A stretch of 64,000 bases of DNA from Nocardioides sp. Root240 (GTDB lineage Bacteria > Actinomycetota > Actinomycetes > Propionibacteriales > Nocardioidaceae), in contig NZ_LMIT01000010.1 in NCBI RefSeq assembly GCF_001428825.1, positions 363,256 to 427,255 on the forward strand, given 5' to 3'. The notes beneath the pieces were generated by a model, which saw only the letters and a program-made list of their open reading frames with translations, was not told the DNA's origin and did not search any database. This document shows, one piece after another, positions 8,607 to 17,172 of the stretch; within the stretch, counting starts at the first letter, position 1; each line of letters opens with the position of its first letter. The position numbers were made by a program, and so were the translations under genes.

Positions 8607-9901
8607 GAAAGGAGCAGCCCGAACAGCGGGCTGTTGGGAGGCACCTTCTCGACGGTCAGGCGCGAGGCCTCCATCCGGGCCAGCAGGCCGGCGAGGTCGT
8701 CGCGGTGCCGCATCTCCACACCGACCAGGGCCGGCCCGGTCTCGCGGTTGTTGCGCTTGGTGTACTCGAACAGGGTGATGTCGTCGTCGGGGCCCAGCAC
8801 GTCGTCGAGGAAGCGGCGCAGCGCGCCGGGCTCCTGCGGGAACTCGATGAGGAAGTAGTGCTTGAGGCCCTCGAAGACCAGCGCCCGCTCGACGATGTCG
8901 GCGTACCGGGACACGTCGTTGTTGCCGCCGGAGACCACGACCACGACCCGGCTCCCGGGGGCGAGGTGGGCCCGGACCTCGTCGAGGCGCAGCGCCGAGG
9001 CGGCGAGCGCGCCGGCGGGCTCGGCGATGATGCCGTCCGCCTGGTAGAGGTCGAGCATCTCCACGCAGATCAGGCCCTCGGGCACCGACGCGAGCGAGAG
9101 GGACACCGAGGACCGTGCACCGGCGACGGCGGCGTAGGTGAGGTCGCCGACCCGTCGTACGGACGCCCCGTCGACGAACGGGTCGACCGAGGCCAGCTCG
9201 ACCGGCCCCCCGGACTGGAGCGCCGCGGCGAGCGACGCGGCGCCGGACGGCTCGGCCGCGACCACGCAGACACCCGGCAGTCGCTCGGCGAGCACGGTGA
9301 GGCAGCCGGCGATCAGCCCGGCGCCGCCGACGGGCAGCACCAGGGCGTCGGGCTGCCAGCCGAGCGCGGCCGACTGGTCGAGGATCTCGGCGGCCACGGT
9401 GCCCTGGCCGGCGATGATCCCCGGGTGGTCGAAGGCGGGGATGGAGGTCGCTCCGGAGGCCGCGGCGAAGTCTGCCGCGGCGACCGCGGCGTCGTCGTAG
9501 GCCTCCCCGGCGATGACCACCTCGACCATGTCGCCGCCGAGGGCAGCCACGCGGTCGCGCTTCTGGCGCGGCGTGACCCGCGGCAGGAAGATCGTCGCGC
9601 GCACGCCGGCGCGGGCGCACGCGAAGGCGACGCCCTGCGCGTGGTTGCCGGCGCTCGCGCAGGTCACCCCGCGGGAGCGCTCCTCGTCGGTGAGGCCGGC
9701 GAGCACGGTGTAGGCCCCCCGGGCCTTGTACGAGCGGACCGGCGTGAGGTCCTCCCGCTTCAGCCAGACGTCGAGCCCGGTGAGGGCGGAGAGCCGGTCG
9801 GCACGCTGCAGCGGGGTCGGCGGGATGACGGACCCGAGCAGTCCGGCCGCCCGGTCGACGTCCGCCGCAGTCGGCAGCCGGGTTCCCTCGACGTCCGGCA
9901 T
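8603..9901 (-). CDS. ilvA: threonine ammonia-lyase (threonine dehydratase)
   Basis: This 432-aa PLP enzyme turns threonine into 2-oxobutanoate, the first step of isoleucine synthesis. The PLP lysine is K59 in VRSYKARGAY; the glycine-rich phosphate loop is PVGGAGLIAG. The last ~90 residues (from FEGLKHYFLIEFPQEPGALRRF) form a single ACT-like regulatory domain, matching the short form of corynebacteria (one domain, not two). Isoleucine feedback is likely from family knowledge. It starts 1 nt after the fba stop and ends in a GTGA overlap with the acyltransferase, so the three genes may share a transcript although they have no obvious pathway link. Confidence 0.92.
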   Translation of the reverse strand: MPDVEGTRLPTAADVDRAAGLLGSVIPPTPLQRADRLSALTGLDVWLKREDLTPVRSYKARGAYTVLAGLTDEERSRGVTCASAGNHAQGVAFACARAGVRATIFLPRVTPRQKRDRVAALGGDMVEVVIAGEAYDDAAVAAADFAAASGATSIPAFDHPGIIAGQGTVAAEILDQSAALGWQPDALVLPVGGAGLIAGCLTVLAERLPGVCVVAAEPSGAASLAAALQSGGPVELASVDPFVDGASVRRVGDLTYAAVAGARSSVSLSLASVPEGLICVEMLDLYQADGIIAEPAGALAASALRLDEVRAHLAPGSRVVVVVSGGNNDVSRYADIVERALVFEGLKHYFLIEFPQEPGALRRFLDDVLGPDDDITLFEYTKRNNRETGPALVGVEMRHRDDLAGLLARMEASRLTVEKVPPNSPLFGLLLS

Positions 9902-9902
9902 G

Positions 9903-10934
9903 TCAGCCGACGGTGGTGCCGGCCGACCGGAGGTTCTGGCAGGCCTCGACGACGCGCGCGGCCATGCCCGCCTCGGCGGCCTTGCCCCAGGCACGCGGGT
10001 CGTAGGCCTTCTTGTTGCCGACCTCGCCGTCGACCTTCAGGACGCCGTCGTAGTTGGAGAACATGTGCGCTGCCACCGGACGGGTGAAGGCGTACTGGGT
10101 GTCGGTGTCGACGTTCATCTTCACGACACCGAAGTCGACGGCCGCGCCGATCTCCTCGGCCGTCGAGCCGGAGCCGCCGTGGAAGACCAGGTCGAACGGC
10201 TTGGAGCCCTCGGGCAGGCCGAGCTCGGCGACGACCGCGGCCTGCGCGTCGCGCAGGATCTCGGGACGGAGCTTGACGTTGCCCGGCTTGTAGACGCCGT
10301 GGACGTTGCCGAAGGTGAGGGCGGTCAGGTAGCGGCCGTTCTCGCCGACGCCGAGCGCGCGCACGGTCGCCAGCGCGTCCTCGGGCGTGGTGTACAGGTG
10401 CTCGCCCATGCCACCGTCGACGCCGTCCTCCTCGCCGCCGACGACGCCGACCTCGATCTCGAGGATGATCCGCGCGGCCTTCGCCTTCGCGAGCAGCTCC
10501 TCGGCGATCTGCAGGTTCTCGTCGAGCGGTACGGCGGAGCCGTCCCACATGTGCGACTGGAACAGCGGCAGCTCGCCTCGCGCCACGCGCTCGGCGGAGA
10601 TGTCGAGCAGCGGGCGGACGAAGCCGTCGAGCTTGTCCTTGGGGCAGTGGTCGGTGTGCAGCGCGATGTTGACCGGGTAGCTCTTCGCGACCTCGGCGGC
10701 GTACGCCGCGAAGGCGACCGAGCCGGTGACCATGTCCTTCACGGTCGGCCCGGAGAGGTACTCCGCACCGCCCGTCGAGATCTGGATGATGCCGTCCGAC
10801 CCGGCGTCCGCGAAGCCCTTGAGGGCGGCGTTGAGCGTCTGGGACGAGGAGACGTTGATCGCGGGGAACGCGAAGGCGCCGGCCTTGGCGGCGTCGAGCA
10901 TCTCGGCGTACTTCTCGGGAGTGGCGATGGGCAT
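9903..10934 (-). CDS. fba: class II fructose-bisphosphate aldolase
   Basis: This 343-aa zinc enzyme splits fructose 1,6-bisphosphate into dihydroxyacetone phosphate and glyceraldehyde 3-phosphate in glycolysis, and runs in reverse in gluconeogenesis. The zinc-binding HTDHCPKDKLDGF motif and the later LVFHGGSGSTAEEI motif (second metal His and the phosphate-binding GGSGS) are intact. The length fits the long actinobacterial class IIA form. The ATG at 10934 has an AGGAG about 8 nt upstream. It is the first gene of the fba-ilvA-acyltransferase run and is divergent from the sigma-factor pair. Confidence 0.95.
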   Translation of the reverse strand: MPIATPEKYAEMLDAAKAGAFAFPAINVSSSQTLNAALKGFADAGSDGIIQISTGGAEYLSGPTVKDMVTGSVAFAAYAAEVAKSYPVNIALHTDHCPKDKLDGFVRPLLDISAERVARGELPLFQSHMWDGSAVPLDENLQIAEELLAKAKAARIILEIEVGVVGGEEDGVDGGMGEHLYTTPEDALATVRALGVGENGRYLTALTFGNVHGVYKPGNVKLRPEILRDAQAAVVAELGLPEGSKPFDLVFHGGSGSTAEEIGAAVDFGVVKMNVDTDTQYAFTRPVAAHMFSNYDGVLKVDGEVGNKKAYDPRAWGKAAEAGMAARVVEACQNLRSAGTTVG

Positions 10935-11061
10935 GCTGGTGAGCTCCTGCGGCGGTGCGGGTGCGGGTCGACTTTTCTCAACCTACCGTGACAACGCCGC
11001 GGCGGTGACCTGCGTATCCCCTCATGAGTGACGATCGACCCAGACCCTCGGAAGGTGCGAC

Positions 11062-11898
11062 GTGCAGGACATCATCGAACGACTCGACCGCGAGCTGTCC
11101 GCGGCACCGGGGACCGGGGTCGACATCGGGCGGAGCGTGGCCGCCGGCCGGAGGGCGCTGCGACGGCGCCGGCTCGCGACCGCAGCCGGGGTCCTGGCCA
11201 CCGTCGTGGTGATCGGCGGCGCCGCAGCGCTCGTCGTCGGCGGCGACGACCCCCGCACCGGGCAGGACGTGACCCAGCAGCCCCCCACCTCCCCCACGGC
11301 GACGGCGACCACGACCGACCCCGCCGACGGCGTCGTGCCGGTCGACATCCATCTCGACGGGTCCGTCGAGCCCGCCACCGGCGCCCAGGTCATCGAGCGA
11401 GCGCAGTTCACCGCGAGCGGCGGCCAGGTCGCTGAGGTCTTCCACCTCCGCCTCGACGGTCGCGAGTACTACGCCTACGGCGAGACGGCCGACAGCAAGG
11501 TCGGTTGGACGCCCCTGCCCGTCGACGGCCTCAGCCTCGACGAGTGGGCCGAGCAGCAGCTGACCCGCGGCGACGGGGGCGCCACCGGCGACAGGTCGTG
11601 GGTCAGCTTCGACGACCGCTCCCGGTTGCACCCGAAGGCCGGCGTGGAGATCGGTGAGCAGCGGGCGGACCCGGGGTTCGGGGAGCGCTTCGCGGCACCC
11701 GGCGAGTTCACGGCGGCAGCCGAGGTGAGGCGCAGCGACGCCACCTGGTTCCTCGCCGTGCGGCAGACCCCCGACGGTGCCACCGAGGCGATCCCGTACC
11801 GCAAGGACGACCGGATCACCACGCTCGACGCGTTCATCTCCTACGCCCGCGACCAGTACGCCACCAACGACCAGGGCGGCAGCGAGGGCCTGCGGTGA
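11062..11898 (+). CDS. single-pass membrane protein, likely sigma-factor partner
   Basis: This 278-aa protein has a short cytosolic N-terminus (MQDIIERLDRELSAAPGTGVDIGRSVAAGRR, residues 1-31), one membrane helix (about 37-60, ending in LVVGGDD), a Pro/Thr-rich linker (about 66-85) and an outer domain of about 190 residues with no motif known to me. The layout is that of anti-sigma factors, but no zinc-binding HxxxCxxC motif is visible. It overlaps the next gene, a small sigma factor, by GTGA, so the two are co-translated. The GTG start has GGAAGG about 6 nt upstream. The anti-sigma role is an inference from layout and context only. Confidence 0.6.
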   Translation: MQDIIERLDRELSAAPGTGVDIGRSVAAGRRALRRRRLATAAGVLATVVVIGGAAALVVGGDDPRTGQDVTQQPPTSPTATATTTDPADGVVPVDIHLDGSVEPATGAQVIERAQFTASGGQVAEVFHLRLDGREYYAYGETADSKVGWTPLPVDGLSLDEWAEQQLTRGDGGATGDRSWVSFDDRSRLHPKAGVEIGEQRADPGFGERFAAPGEFTAAAEVRRSDATWFLAVRQTPDGATEAIPYRKDDRITTLDAFISYARDQYATNDQGGSEGLR

Positions 11899-12389
11899 GG
11901 CGCCCGAGCCGCGAGGCGGCGTACGTCGAGTTCGCGACCTCCCGCCGCGACCAGCTCCGGCGCATCGCCTACGGCATGTGCGGCGACTGGCACCGCGCGG
12001 ACGACCTGGTGCAGACCACGCTGGTGAAGCTGTACGTCGCCTGGCCGCGCGTCGCGCGCTCGGGCAGCGAGGACGCCTACGCCCGCAAGATCCTGCTGAA
12101 CGCGGCCATCGACGCGTCCCGGCGTCCGGCGAGCCGCGAGCGCCCGACCGACGTGCTGCCGGAGGCGGCAGCACCGGCCCGGCTGAGTGTCGAGGACCGC
12201 ACCTCGCTCGTCGCCGCCCTGCAGACCCTGCCCGCCCAGCAGCGGGCGACGGTGCTGCTGCGGCACTGGCTGGACCTCTCGGTCGCCGAGACCGCGGCCG
12301 AGCTCGGGATCTCCGAGGGCACGGTCAAGAGCCACACGTCGCGAGCGCTCAGCGCGCTGCGGGAGCGGCTGGCCGCCGCCGACGCCTGA
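11895..12389 (+). CDS. SigE-family ECF-like RNA polymerase sigma factor
   Basis: This 164-aa protein contains sigma region 2 (about residues 8-75: RDQLRRIAYGMCGDWHRADDLVQTT, with the LVQ/TLVKLY helix) and region 4 (about 105-155: LPAQQRATVLLRHWLDLSVAETAAELGISEGTVKSHTSRAL). It lacks the larger domains of SigA. The size and the MCGDWHRADDLVQ pattern match the actinobacterial 'SigE family' of short sigma-70 proteins. It should direct RNA polymerase to a small regulon. It is coupled to the membrane protein before it, which may hold it inactive. It converges with the methyltransferase gene 10 bp away. Confidence 0.88.
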   Translation: MRRPSREAAYVEFATSRRDQLRRIAYGMCGDWHRADDLVQTTLVKLYVAWPRVARSGSEDAYARKILLNAAIDASRRPASRERPTDVLPEAAAPARLSVEDRTSLVAALQTLPAQQRATVLLRHWLDLSVAETAAELGISEGTVKSHTSRALSALRERLAAADA

Positions 12390-12399
12390 GCCCGACCGT

Positions 12400-13080
12400 T
12401 CAGCCCCGCCAGGCCTCGTCGCTGCCCAGGTCGGCGTGCTGACGCACCCAGGAGTGCATCGCGATGGCGGCCGCGGCCGATGCGTTGATGGAGCGCGTCG
12501 AGCCGAACTGCGCGATCGAGAAGGTGCCGTCGCAGGCCTCGCGCGCGGCCTCGGACAGCCCGGGCCCCTCCTGGCCGAACAGGAAGCAGACCTCGCGCGG
12601 GATCTGCATGGTCTCCAGGTGGGCGGAGCCGGGCAGGTTGTCGATGCCGAGCAGCGGGACCGCCCGCTCGGCGAGGTAGGAGTGCAGCTCCGCGACCGTC
12701 GGGTGGTGCCGGACGTGCTGGTAGCGGTCGGTGACCATCGCGCCGCGGCGGTTCCAGCGGCGGTTGCCGACGATGTGCACCTCGGCGGCGAGGAAGGCGT
12801 TCGCGGAGCGCACGATGGTGCCGATGTTGAAGTCGTGCTGCCAGTTCTCGATGGCGACGTGGAAGCCGTGGCGGCGCTGGTCGAGGTCGGCGACGATCGC
12901 CTCCATCGACCAGTAGCGGTACCGGTCGACCACGTTGCGGCGATCGCCCTCGCGCAGCAGCGCGGCGTCGTACACCTCGCTGCCGGGTCCCTCGGGCCAC
13001 GCTCCCGGCCACGGCCCGACGCCCACCTCGGGCGGACCGTGCGGCATCGGGTCGTACGGCGCCCGCGACTCCTCGTCCAC
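12400..13080 (-). CDS. SpoU/TrmH family RNA methyltransferase
   Basis: This 226-aa protein is a SPOUT-fold 2'-O-ribose methyltransferase. The three knot motifs are present: NWQHDFNIGTIVRSANAF (motif 1, conserved N and R), CFLFGQEGPGLSE (motif 2) and SINASAAAAIAMHSW (motif 3). The substrate (tRNA or rRNA) is not clear from sequence. The first ~55 residues are an extra Pro/Gly-rich stretch. GTG 13080 was chosen because TAGGGT lies 7 nt upstream, which fits a leaderless transcript; ATG 13047 is a later option. It is divergent from dedA with about 50 bp between. Confidence 0.88.
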   Translation of the reverse strand: MDEESRAPYDPMPHGPPEVGVGPWPGAWPEGPGSEVYDAALLREGDRRNVVDRYRYWSMEAIVADLDQRRHGFHVAIENWQHDFNIGTIVRSANAFLAAEVHIVGNRRWNRRGAMVTDRYQHVRHHPTVAELHSYLAERAVPLLGIDNLPGSAHLETMQIPREVCFLFGQEGPGLSEAAREACDGTFSIAQFGSTRSINASAAAAIAMHSWVRQHADLGSDEAWRG

Positions 13081-13087
13081 GGATCGC

Positions 13088-13093
13088 ACCCTA
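13088..13093 (-). promoter_or_regulatory. -10 box TAGGGT, leaderless promoter
   Basis: On the minus strand TAGGGT ends 7 nt before GTG 13080. It is back-to-back with the -10 box of the divergent dedA gene. Confidence 0.5.
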
Positions 13094-13120
13094 ACCGTCA
13101 CGCGGGTAGGCACCGACAGG

Positions 13121-13126
13121 TAGCGT
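13121..13126 (+). promoter_or_regulatory. -10 box TAGCGT, leaderless promoter
   Basis: TAGCGT ends 6 nt before the GTG at 13133 of the DedA gene. Confidence 0.5.
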
Positions 13127-13132
13127 GACCGC

Positions 13133-13852
13133 GTGAACTCGCTGGTGGCGACCCCGTTCGTGGTGCCGATGCTGCTGGGCATCAAGTGGCTCGACCCCGA
13201 GTGGCTGCAGCACGAATACGGCACCACCTTCATCTGGCTGGCACTGGCCATGGTGTTCGTGGAGTGCGGCCTCTTCTTCCCGTTCCTGCCCGGTGACACC
13301 CTGCTGTTCGCGCTCGGGCTGTTCATCGCGGGGAGCAACACCACCGGCTACTCCGTCGTCGGCATCTCCAACGAGCCGGTCGAGCTGCTGATCGCGATCG
13401 TGCTGCTGATCGTCGCGGCCTTCGCGGGCAACGTCGCCGGCTACGAGATCGGGCGCAAGGTCGGTCCCGCGCTCTACGAGCGCGAGGGACGGATCCTCAA
13501 GAAGAAGTACTTCGACAACACCAGCGCCTTCTTCGACAAGCACGGCAACAAGGCGCTCGTGATCGGCCGGTTCGTTCCGTTCGTGCGCACCTACATCACC
13601 GTGGTCGCCGGGGTGACGATGATGGAGCGCCGCCGCTTCTTCACGTGGAGCGCCGTCGGTGCCGTGCTGTGGGTCGTCTCGATCACGTTGCTCGGCTACT
13701 TCCTGGGCGCGGCGATCCCGGCGCTCGGCGAGAACATCGACTACGTCACCCTCGCCATCCTCGCGTTCTCCGCGATCCCGCTGGCGTGGGAGTGGTGGCG
13801 GCACAAGCGTCCCGGCGCGAAGGGCAAGAAGGCGCTCGTCGAGGAGCGATGA
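13133..13852 (+). CDS. DedA family membrane protein
   Basis: This 239-aa integral membrane protein belongs to the DedA/VTT (SNARE-associated) family. The family signature FFPFLPGDTLLFALG sits near residues 45-60 and the second-half motif GRFVPFVRTYITVVAGVTMM near 145-165, with the conserved FxR and Pro in the re-entrant helix. Known DedA proteins act as flippases for undecaprenyl phosphate or phospholipids; which lipid is moved here is unknown. The C-terminus is basic (WRHKRPGAKGKK). The GTG start follows TAGCGT by 6 nt. Confidence 0.9.
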   Translation: MNSLVATPFVVPMLLGIKWLDPEWLQHEYGTTFIWLALAMVFVECGLFFPFLPGDTLLFALGLFIAGSNTTGYSVVGISNEPVELLIAIVLLIVAAFAGNVAGYEIGRKVGPALYEREGRILKKKYFDNTSAFFDKHGNKALVIGRFVPFVRTYITVVAGVTMMERRRFFTWSAVGAVLWVVSITLLGYFLGAAIPALGENIDYVTLAILAFSAIPLAWEWWRHKRPGAKGKKALVEER

Positions 13853-13918
13853 GTCCCGCTGTCGGCGGTGGTCACTAGGTTCGTCAGACGTCCTGCCACC
13901 CCGACCGAGGAGACCGTC

Positions 13919-14356
13919 GTGAGCATCAACCTGAACCCCTACATCAACTGGCGCGGCCAGGCCCGCGAGGCCATGGAGTTCTACCAGTCCGTCCTGGGCG
14001 GCGAGCTCAACGTGATGACCTTCGCCGACATGGGCGGCACCGCGGCGGCCGCCGCCGAGGCCGACGGAGAGGCCGACTGGGTCATGCACGCGGCCCTGTC
14101 GGTGTCCGACTCCGTGCTCCTCATGGGCGCCGACCACCCCAAGCACGTGCCCGGCGAGCCGCAGACCCAGCAGGTCAGCATCAGCGGCCCGAACGAGGAC
14201 GGCGACACGCTCCGCGCCTGGTGGGCAGGCCTGTCCGAGGGCGCCACGGTGATGCAGCCGCTCGAGCAGGCCCCGTGGGGCGACAGCTTCGGCATGCTGC
14301 GCGACAAGTACGGCGTCGACTGGCTCGTCAACATCGCGGGTGCGCCCGCGGAGTGA
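13919..14356 (+). CDS. PhnB-like VOC family protein
   Basis: This 145-aa protein is of the vicinal-oxygen-chelate superfamily, PhnB/glyoxalase-like branch (start INLNPYINWRGQAREAMEFYQSVLGGELNVMTFADMGG). The C-terminal half carries the matching WGDSFGMLRDKYGVDWLVNI block. Such proteins are small cytosolic dimers; many have no known substrate. The GTG at 13919 has GAGGAG 6 nt upstream, a normal ribosome site. A strong hairpin repeat begins 14 nt after the stop and probably ends the transcript. Confidence 0.85.
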   Translation: MSINLNPYINWRGQAREAMEFYQSVLGGELNVMTFADMGGTAAAAAEADGEADWVMHAALSVSDSVLLMGADHPKHVPGEPQTQQVSISGPNEDGDTLRAWWAGLSEGATVMQPLEQAPWGDSFGMLRDKYGVDWLVNIAGAPAE

Positions 14357-14370
14357 CCTCTTCGGCGGCT

Positions 14371-14430
14371 GCAGGAATCCCCGCTCCGGCGGGGATTCCT
14401 GCGCTTGCTGACGGTTGCAACCATCAGCAA
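14371..14430. repeat. double-hairpin intergenic element, copy 1
   Basis: A perfect 14-bp stem (14371-14384 with 14389-14402, loop TCCG) is followed by a weaker hairpin (TTGCTGA 14405-14411 with TCAGCAA 14424-14430) around a GTTGCAAC core. The same two-hairpin unit lies in reverse orientation at 26859-26923. It follows the VOC gene and precedes the SWIM operon. Confidence 0.85.
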
Positions 14431-14494
14431 CCGCAGGAGGACGTCAGCAACCCCGGGTCCTTGGCTCGGACCCATCGAGCATGATGGGCGCACC

Positions 14495-15817
14495 ATGCCC
14501 CGCTGGACCCTGGCCGCCGTCGAGAAGGCCGCGCCGGACGCGTCGTCCCTGACGGCCGCGCGCAAGCTCGCGGTGCCGGGTCCGTGGTCCGAGACCGGCA
14601 GCAGCGAGACGCTGGTGTGGGGCCGTTGCCAGGGCAGCGGCCGGACGCCCTACCAGGTGTCGATCGACCTCGCCGGGCCTGCCTACCGGTGCAGCTGCCC
14701 GAGCCGGAAGTTCCCCTGCAAGCACGCGCTGGCGCTGCTCCTGCTCTGGGTGCGCTCCGACGGCGCGGTGGCCGACGTCGCCGAGCCGGCCGACTTCGCG
14801 GGCGACTGGGCGGCGACCCGGGCGGAGCGGGCGGCGGGGGCCGCGGTCGAGGCCGCGCGGGCGCCGGTGGATCCCGAGGCCCGGGCCCGCCGGATCGCGG
14901 AGCGCCGGGCGACGATGAGCGCCGCGCTCGACGACTTCGCGCAGTGGCTGGCCGACCTCGCCGCCACCGGTACGGCGGCCGCACGCCGCCAGCCGTGGGC
15001 CTGGTGGGACGCCGCGGCCGCCCGGCTGGTCGACGGGCAGGTGCCGGGCCTGGCCGAGCGGCTGCGCGACATGTCGTCGGCGGTGAGCAGCCGCGACGAC
15101 TGGTCCGACCACCTGCTGTCCGAGATGGGACGCTGGTGGCTGGCGGTGCAGGCGTGGCGGCGGTGGGACGACCTCGAGCCCGCGACCCGAGGTGACCTGC
15201 GGACCTACCTCGGCTGGTCCTGGACGGCCGACGACCTGGCGGCCGCTGCCGCCGCTGTCCCGGACGCGTCGACGCCGGCCGCGGCAGGGACCTGGCAGGT
15301 GCTCGGCGCGCACCGCGAGGAGACCGGCCGGCTCAAGGAGCAGCGCACGTGGCTGCGCTCACCGGGCACCGGCGAGACGTTGCTGGTGCTCGACTTCGCG
15401 GGCGGACCGAACCCGCTGCCGGTGGCCCAGCTCGACGGCAGCGTCCTCGACGTGCCCGTGACGCGGTACCCCGGCTCGGCGCCGCCGCGTGCACGCTTCG
15501 ACGCCGCGCCCGCCCGGGTCTCGGTCGACGCCGCGCTGCCGGAGGGCGGGTCGCTCGCCGACGCCCGGGCCACCTTGGCGCAGCTGTGGTTGCGCAACCC
15601 GTGGGCGGTGCGCACGCCGGCGGTGGTCCGTGGGCGCATCGTTCCCCCGGCCGAAGGAGCCACCGCAGCCCTGGTCGACGAGGACGGTACGACGGTCGCG
15701 CTGCTCGGCGCCGACCCGTGGGACGCCCTCGCCCGCACGGGCGGCGCCGTGACCGACGTCTTCGGCGAGCTCGAGGAGCGCGGGTTCCGGCTGCTCTCGG
15801 TGACGGTGGTGGCCTGA
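14495..15817 (+). CDS. SWIM zinc-finger protein (YehQ-like)
   Basis: This 440-aa protein has a SWIM zinc finger near residues 65-80: the pattern CSCPSRKFPCKHALALLLLW gives CxC-x6-CxH. The rest is helical and rich in W, A and R, without motifs I can name. SWIM fingers usually bind DNA or protein. It opens a five-gene operon whose members overlap by 1-4 nt: SWIM, DUF5691, MoxR ATPase, DUF5682, VWA. Except for DUF5691 this parallels E. coli yehLMPQ, where YehQ is the SWIM member. The ATG at 14495 lies about 9 nt after CATGAT, a possible -10 box, with no clear ribosome site. Confidence 0.85.
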   Translation: MPRWTLAAVEKAAPDASSLTAARKLAVPGPWSETGSSETLVWGRCQGSGRTPYQVSIDLAGPAYRCSCPSRKFPCKHALALLLLWVRSDGAVADVAEPADFAGDWAATRAERAAGAAVEAARAPVDPEARARRIAERRATMSAALDDFAQWLADLAATGTAAARRQPWAWWDAAAARLVDGQVPGLAERLRDMSSAVSSRDDWSDHLLSEMGRWWLAVQAWRRWDDLEPATRGDLRTYLGWSWTADDLAAAAAAVPDASTPAAAGTWQVLGAHREETGRLKEQRTWLRSPGTGETLLVLDFAGGPNPLPVAQLDGSVLDVPVTRYPGSAPPRARFDAAPARVSVDAALPEGGSLADARATLAQLWLRNPWAVRTPAVVRGRIVPPAEGATAALVDEDGTTVALLGADPWDALARTGGAVTDVFGELEERGFRLLSVTVVA

Positions 15818-17172
15818 TGACGACCTCGACGTGGTGGCAGCAGGCGACCGCTGCCGCGCTGCTCGGCACGGCCCGCCGCGAGCCACCCCCGCTCCCGGCC
15901 GACCTCGGCGTCGAGGCCCGCGGTGACGGGTCGCCCGAGACCGCGCTGCTCGACGCTGCGGCCGTCGGCGGAGCCCTGCTCCGGGCCGGTGGCCGCCCGC
16001 CGCCGACCGTCGTCGCGACGACGCCGGTGGCGCCGCCCGAGACCCAGCCGGAGGCGCCGGTGCGGTCGGTCCAGCTGCTCGCGCTGCTGCTCGACCAGCC
16101 CCCGGTGGCGGCGCGGCTGCGACCGCTCGCACTCCGGCACTGGCTCGACGCGGCGACCGCGCGCGGCCTCCGGGTCCCGCACGTCGCCCTCCCCCGCCTG
16201 CTCGCCCTCGCCGGCCAGCAGACCGAGCTCCAGCACGCGATCCGGCCGGTCCTCGGCGAGCGCGGCCGCTGGCTAGCCGGACTGCGCGCCGACTGGGCGT
16301 GGGGCGTGGAGACGGGGACCGCGCTCGCGCCGGTGGCCGCCGACGTGCTGACGCTCGAGGCGTGGCAGGCCCTCCCCGCTGCCGAGCGCCTCGACCGCCT
16401 CGACGGCGCCCCGGCCGAGGTGCTGGAGGCAGCCCTCGACGAGCGCTCCGACAAGGTACGACGCCAGGCCTGCCTGCTGCTCGACGCCCGCCCCGGGTCC
16501 GCCCGGGCGCAGCGGATGGCCGAGCGGCTGCGCCCGCTGGTCTCGTCGGCGGGCCGCCTGCGGAGGAGCCTCGAGGTCGAGCTGCCGACGCAGCCGGACG
16601 CCGCCGGCGTGCGCGACGGGCTGAGCACCACCCGCGCCGGTTCGCAGCGCGAGCGCTGGCTCGAGCTGATCTGCGCCGGCGCCCCGCTGGCGATCTGGAC
16701 CGACGTGACCGGCAAGGACCCCGCCCACACCTGGCCGCTCATCACCCAGCCGGCGGCACGGGCGGGTGTGCTGCGGGCCGTCCGGGCACGCCATGACACC
16801 GCGTGGGCACAGGCCGCGGTGGCGGATGCGCCCGACCTGCTCGGCGTACTTCCTCCTGCCGAGCAGGACGACGCCGCGCTGCGCCTGCTCCGCGGCCACC
16901 GCACCCCGGCCGGCGTCGGCGCGGTCCTCCAGCACGTCCGGACCCGCTGGAGCCCCGCACTGAGCGCCGGCGTCGTCGACGTCCTGCGGCACACGCCGCC
17001 GGCCGGCGTCGCCGGGTCGGCATGGCTGGCGCCGCTGGCCGAGGCCCTCGACCCGTCCGTCCGGCCGGCGGTGTCCGCCTGGGCCCGCGCCGACCACCGG
17101 TGGGGCTCGCTGCCCGCCGACCTCGACCAGTACCTCTCCTTCCTGCCCGCGATCACGGAGGCCTTCCGATGA
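15817..17172 (+). CDS. DUF5691 family protein
   Basis: This 451-aa cytosolic protein matches DUF5691 by its start (WWQQATAAALLGTARREPPPLP) and its place between SWIM and MoxR genes. The sequence is a run of amphipathic helices with Leu/Arg/Ala patterns (residues about 85-440), suggesting a HEAT-like or similar alpha-solenoid scaffold; that is inference. No catalytic motif is visible. It overlaps the SWIM gene by TGATG and the MoxR gene by ATGA, so all three should be translated in step. A role as scaffold or substrate adaptor for the MoxR-VWA pair is possible. Confidence 0.72.
   Translation: MTTSTWWQQATAAALLGTARREPPPLPADLGVEARGDGSPETALLDAAAVGGALLRAGGRPPPTVVATTPVAPPETQPEAPVRSVQLLALLLDQPPVAARLRPLALRHWLDAATARGLRVPHVALPRLLALAGQQTELQHAIRPVLGERGRWLAGLRADWAWGVETGTALAPVAADVLTLEAWQALPAAERLDRLDGAPAEVLEAALDERSDKVRRQACLLLDARPGSARAQRMAERLRPLVSSAGRLRRSLEVELPTQPDAAGVRDGLSTTRAGSQRERWLELICAGAPLAIWTDVTGKDPAHTWPLITQPAARAGVLRAVRARHDTAWAQAAVADAPDLLGVLPPAEQDDAALRLLRGHRTPAGVGAVLQHVRTRWSPALSAGVVDVLRHTPPAGVAGSAWLAPLAEALDPSVRPAVSAWARADHRWGSLPADLDQYLSFLPAITEAFR

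Noticed and set aside
6522..9620. One long minus-strand frame covering the acyltransferase and ilvA region
   Set aside because: The first third of it is a shadow of ilvA; the real acyltransferase begins at or after GTG 8606.
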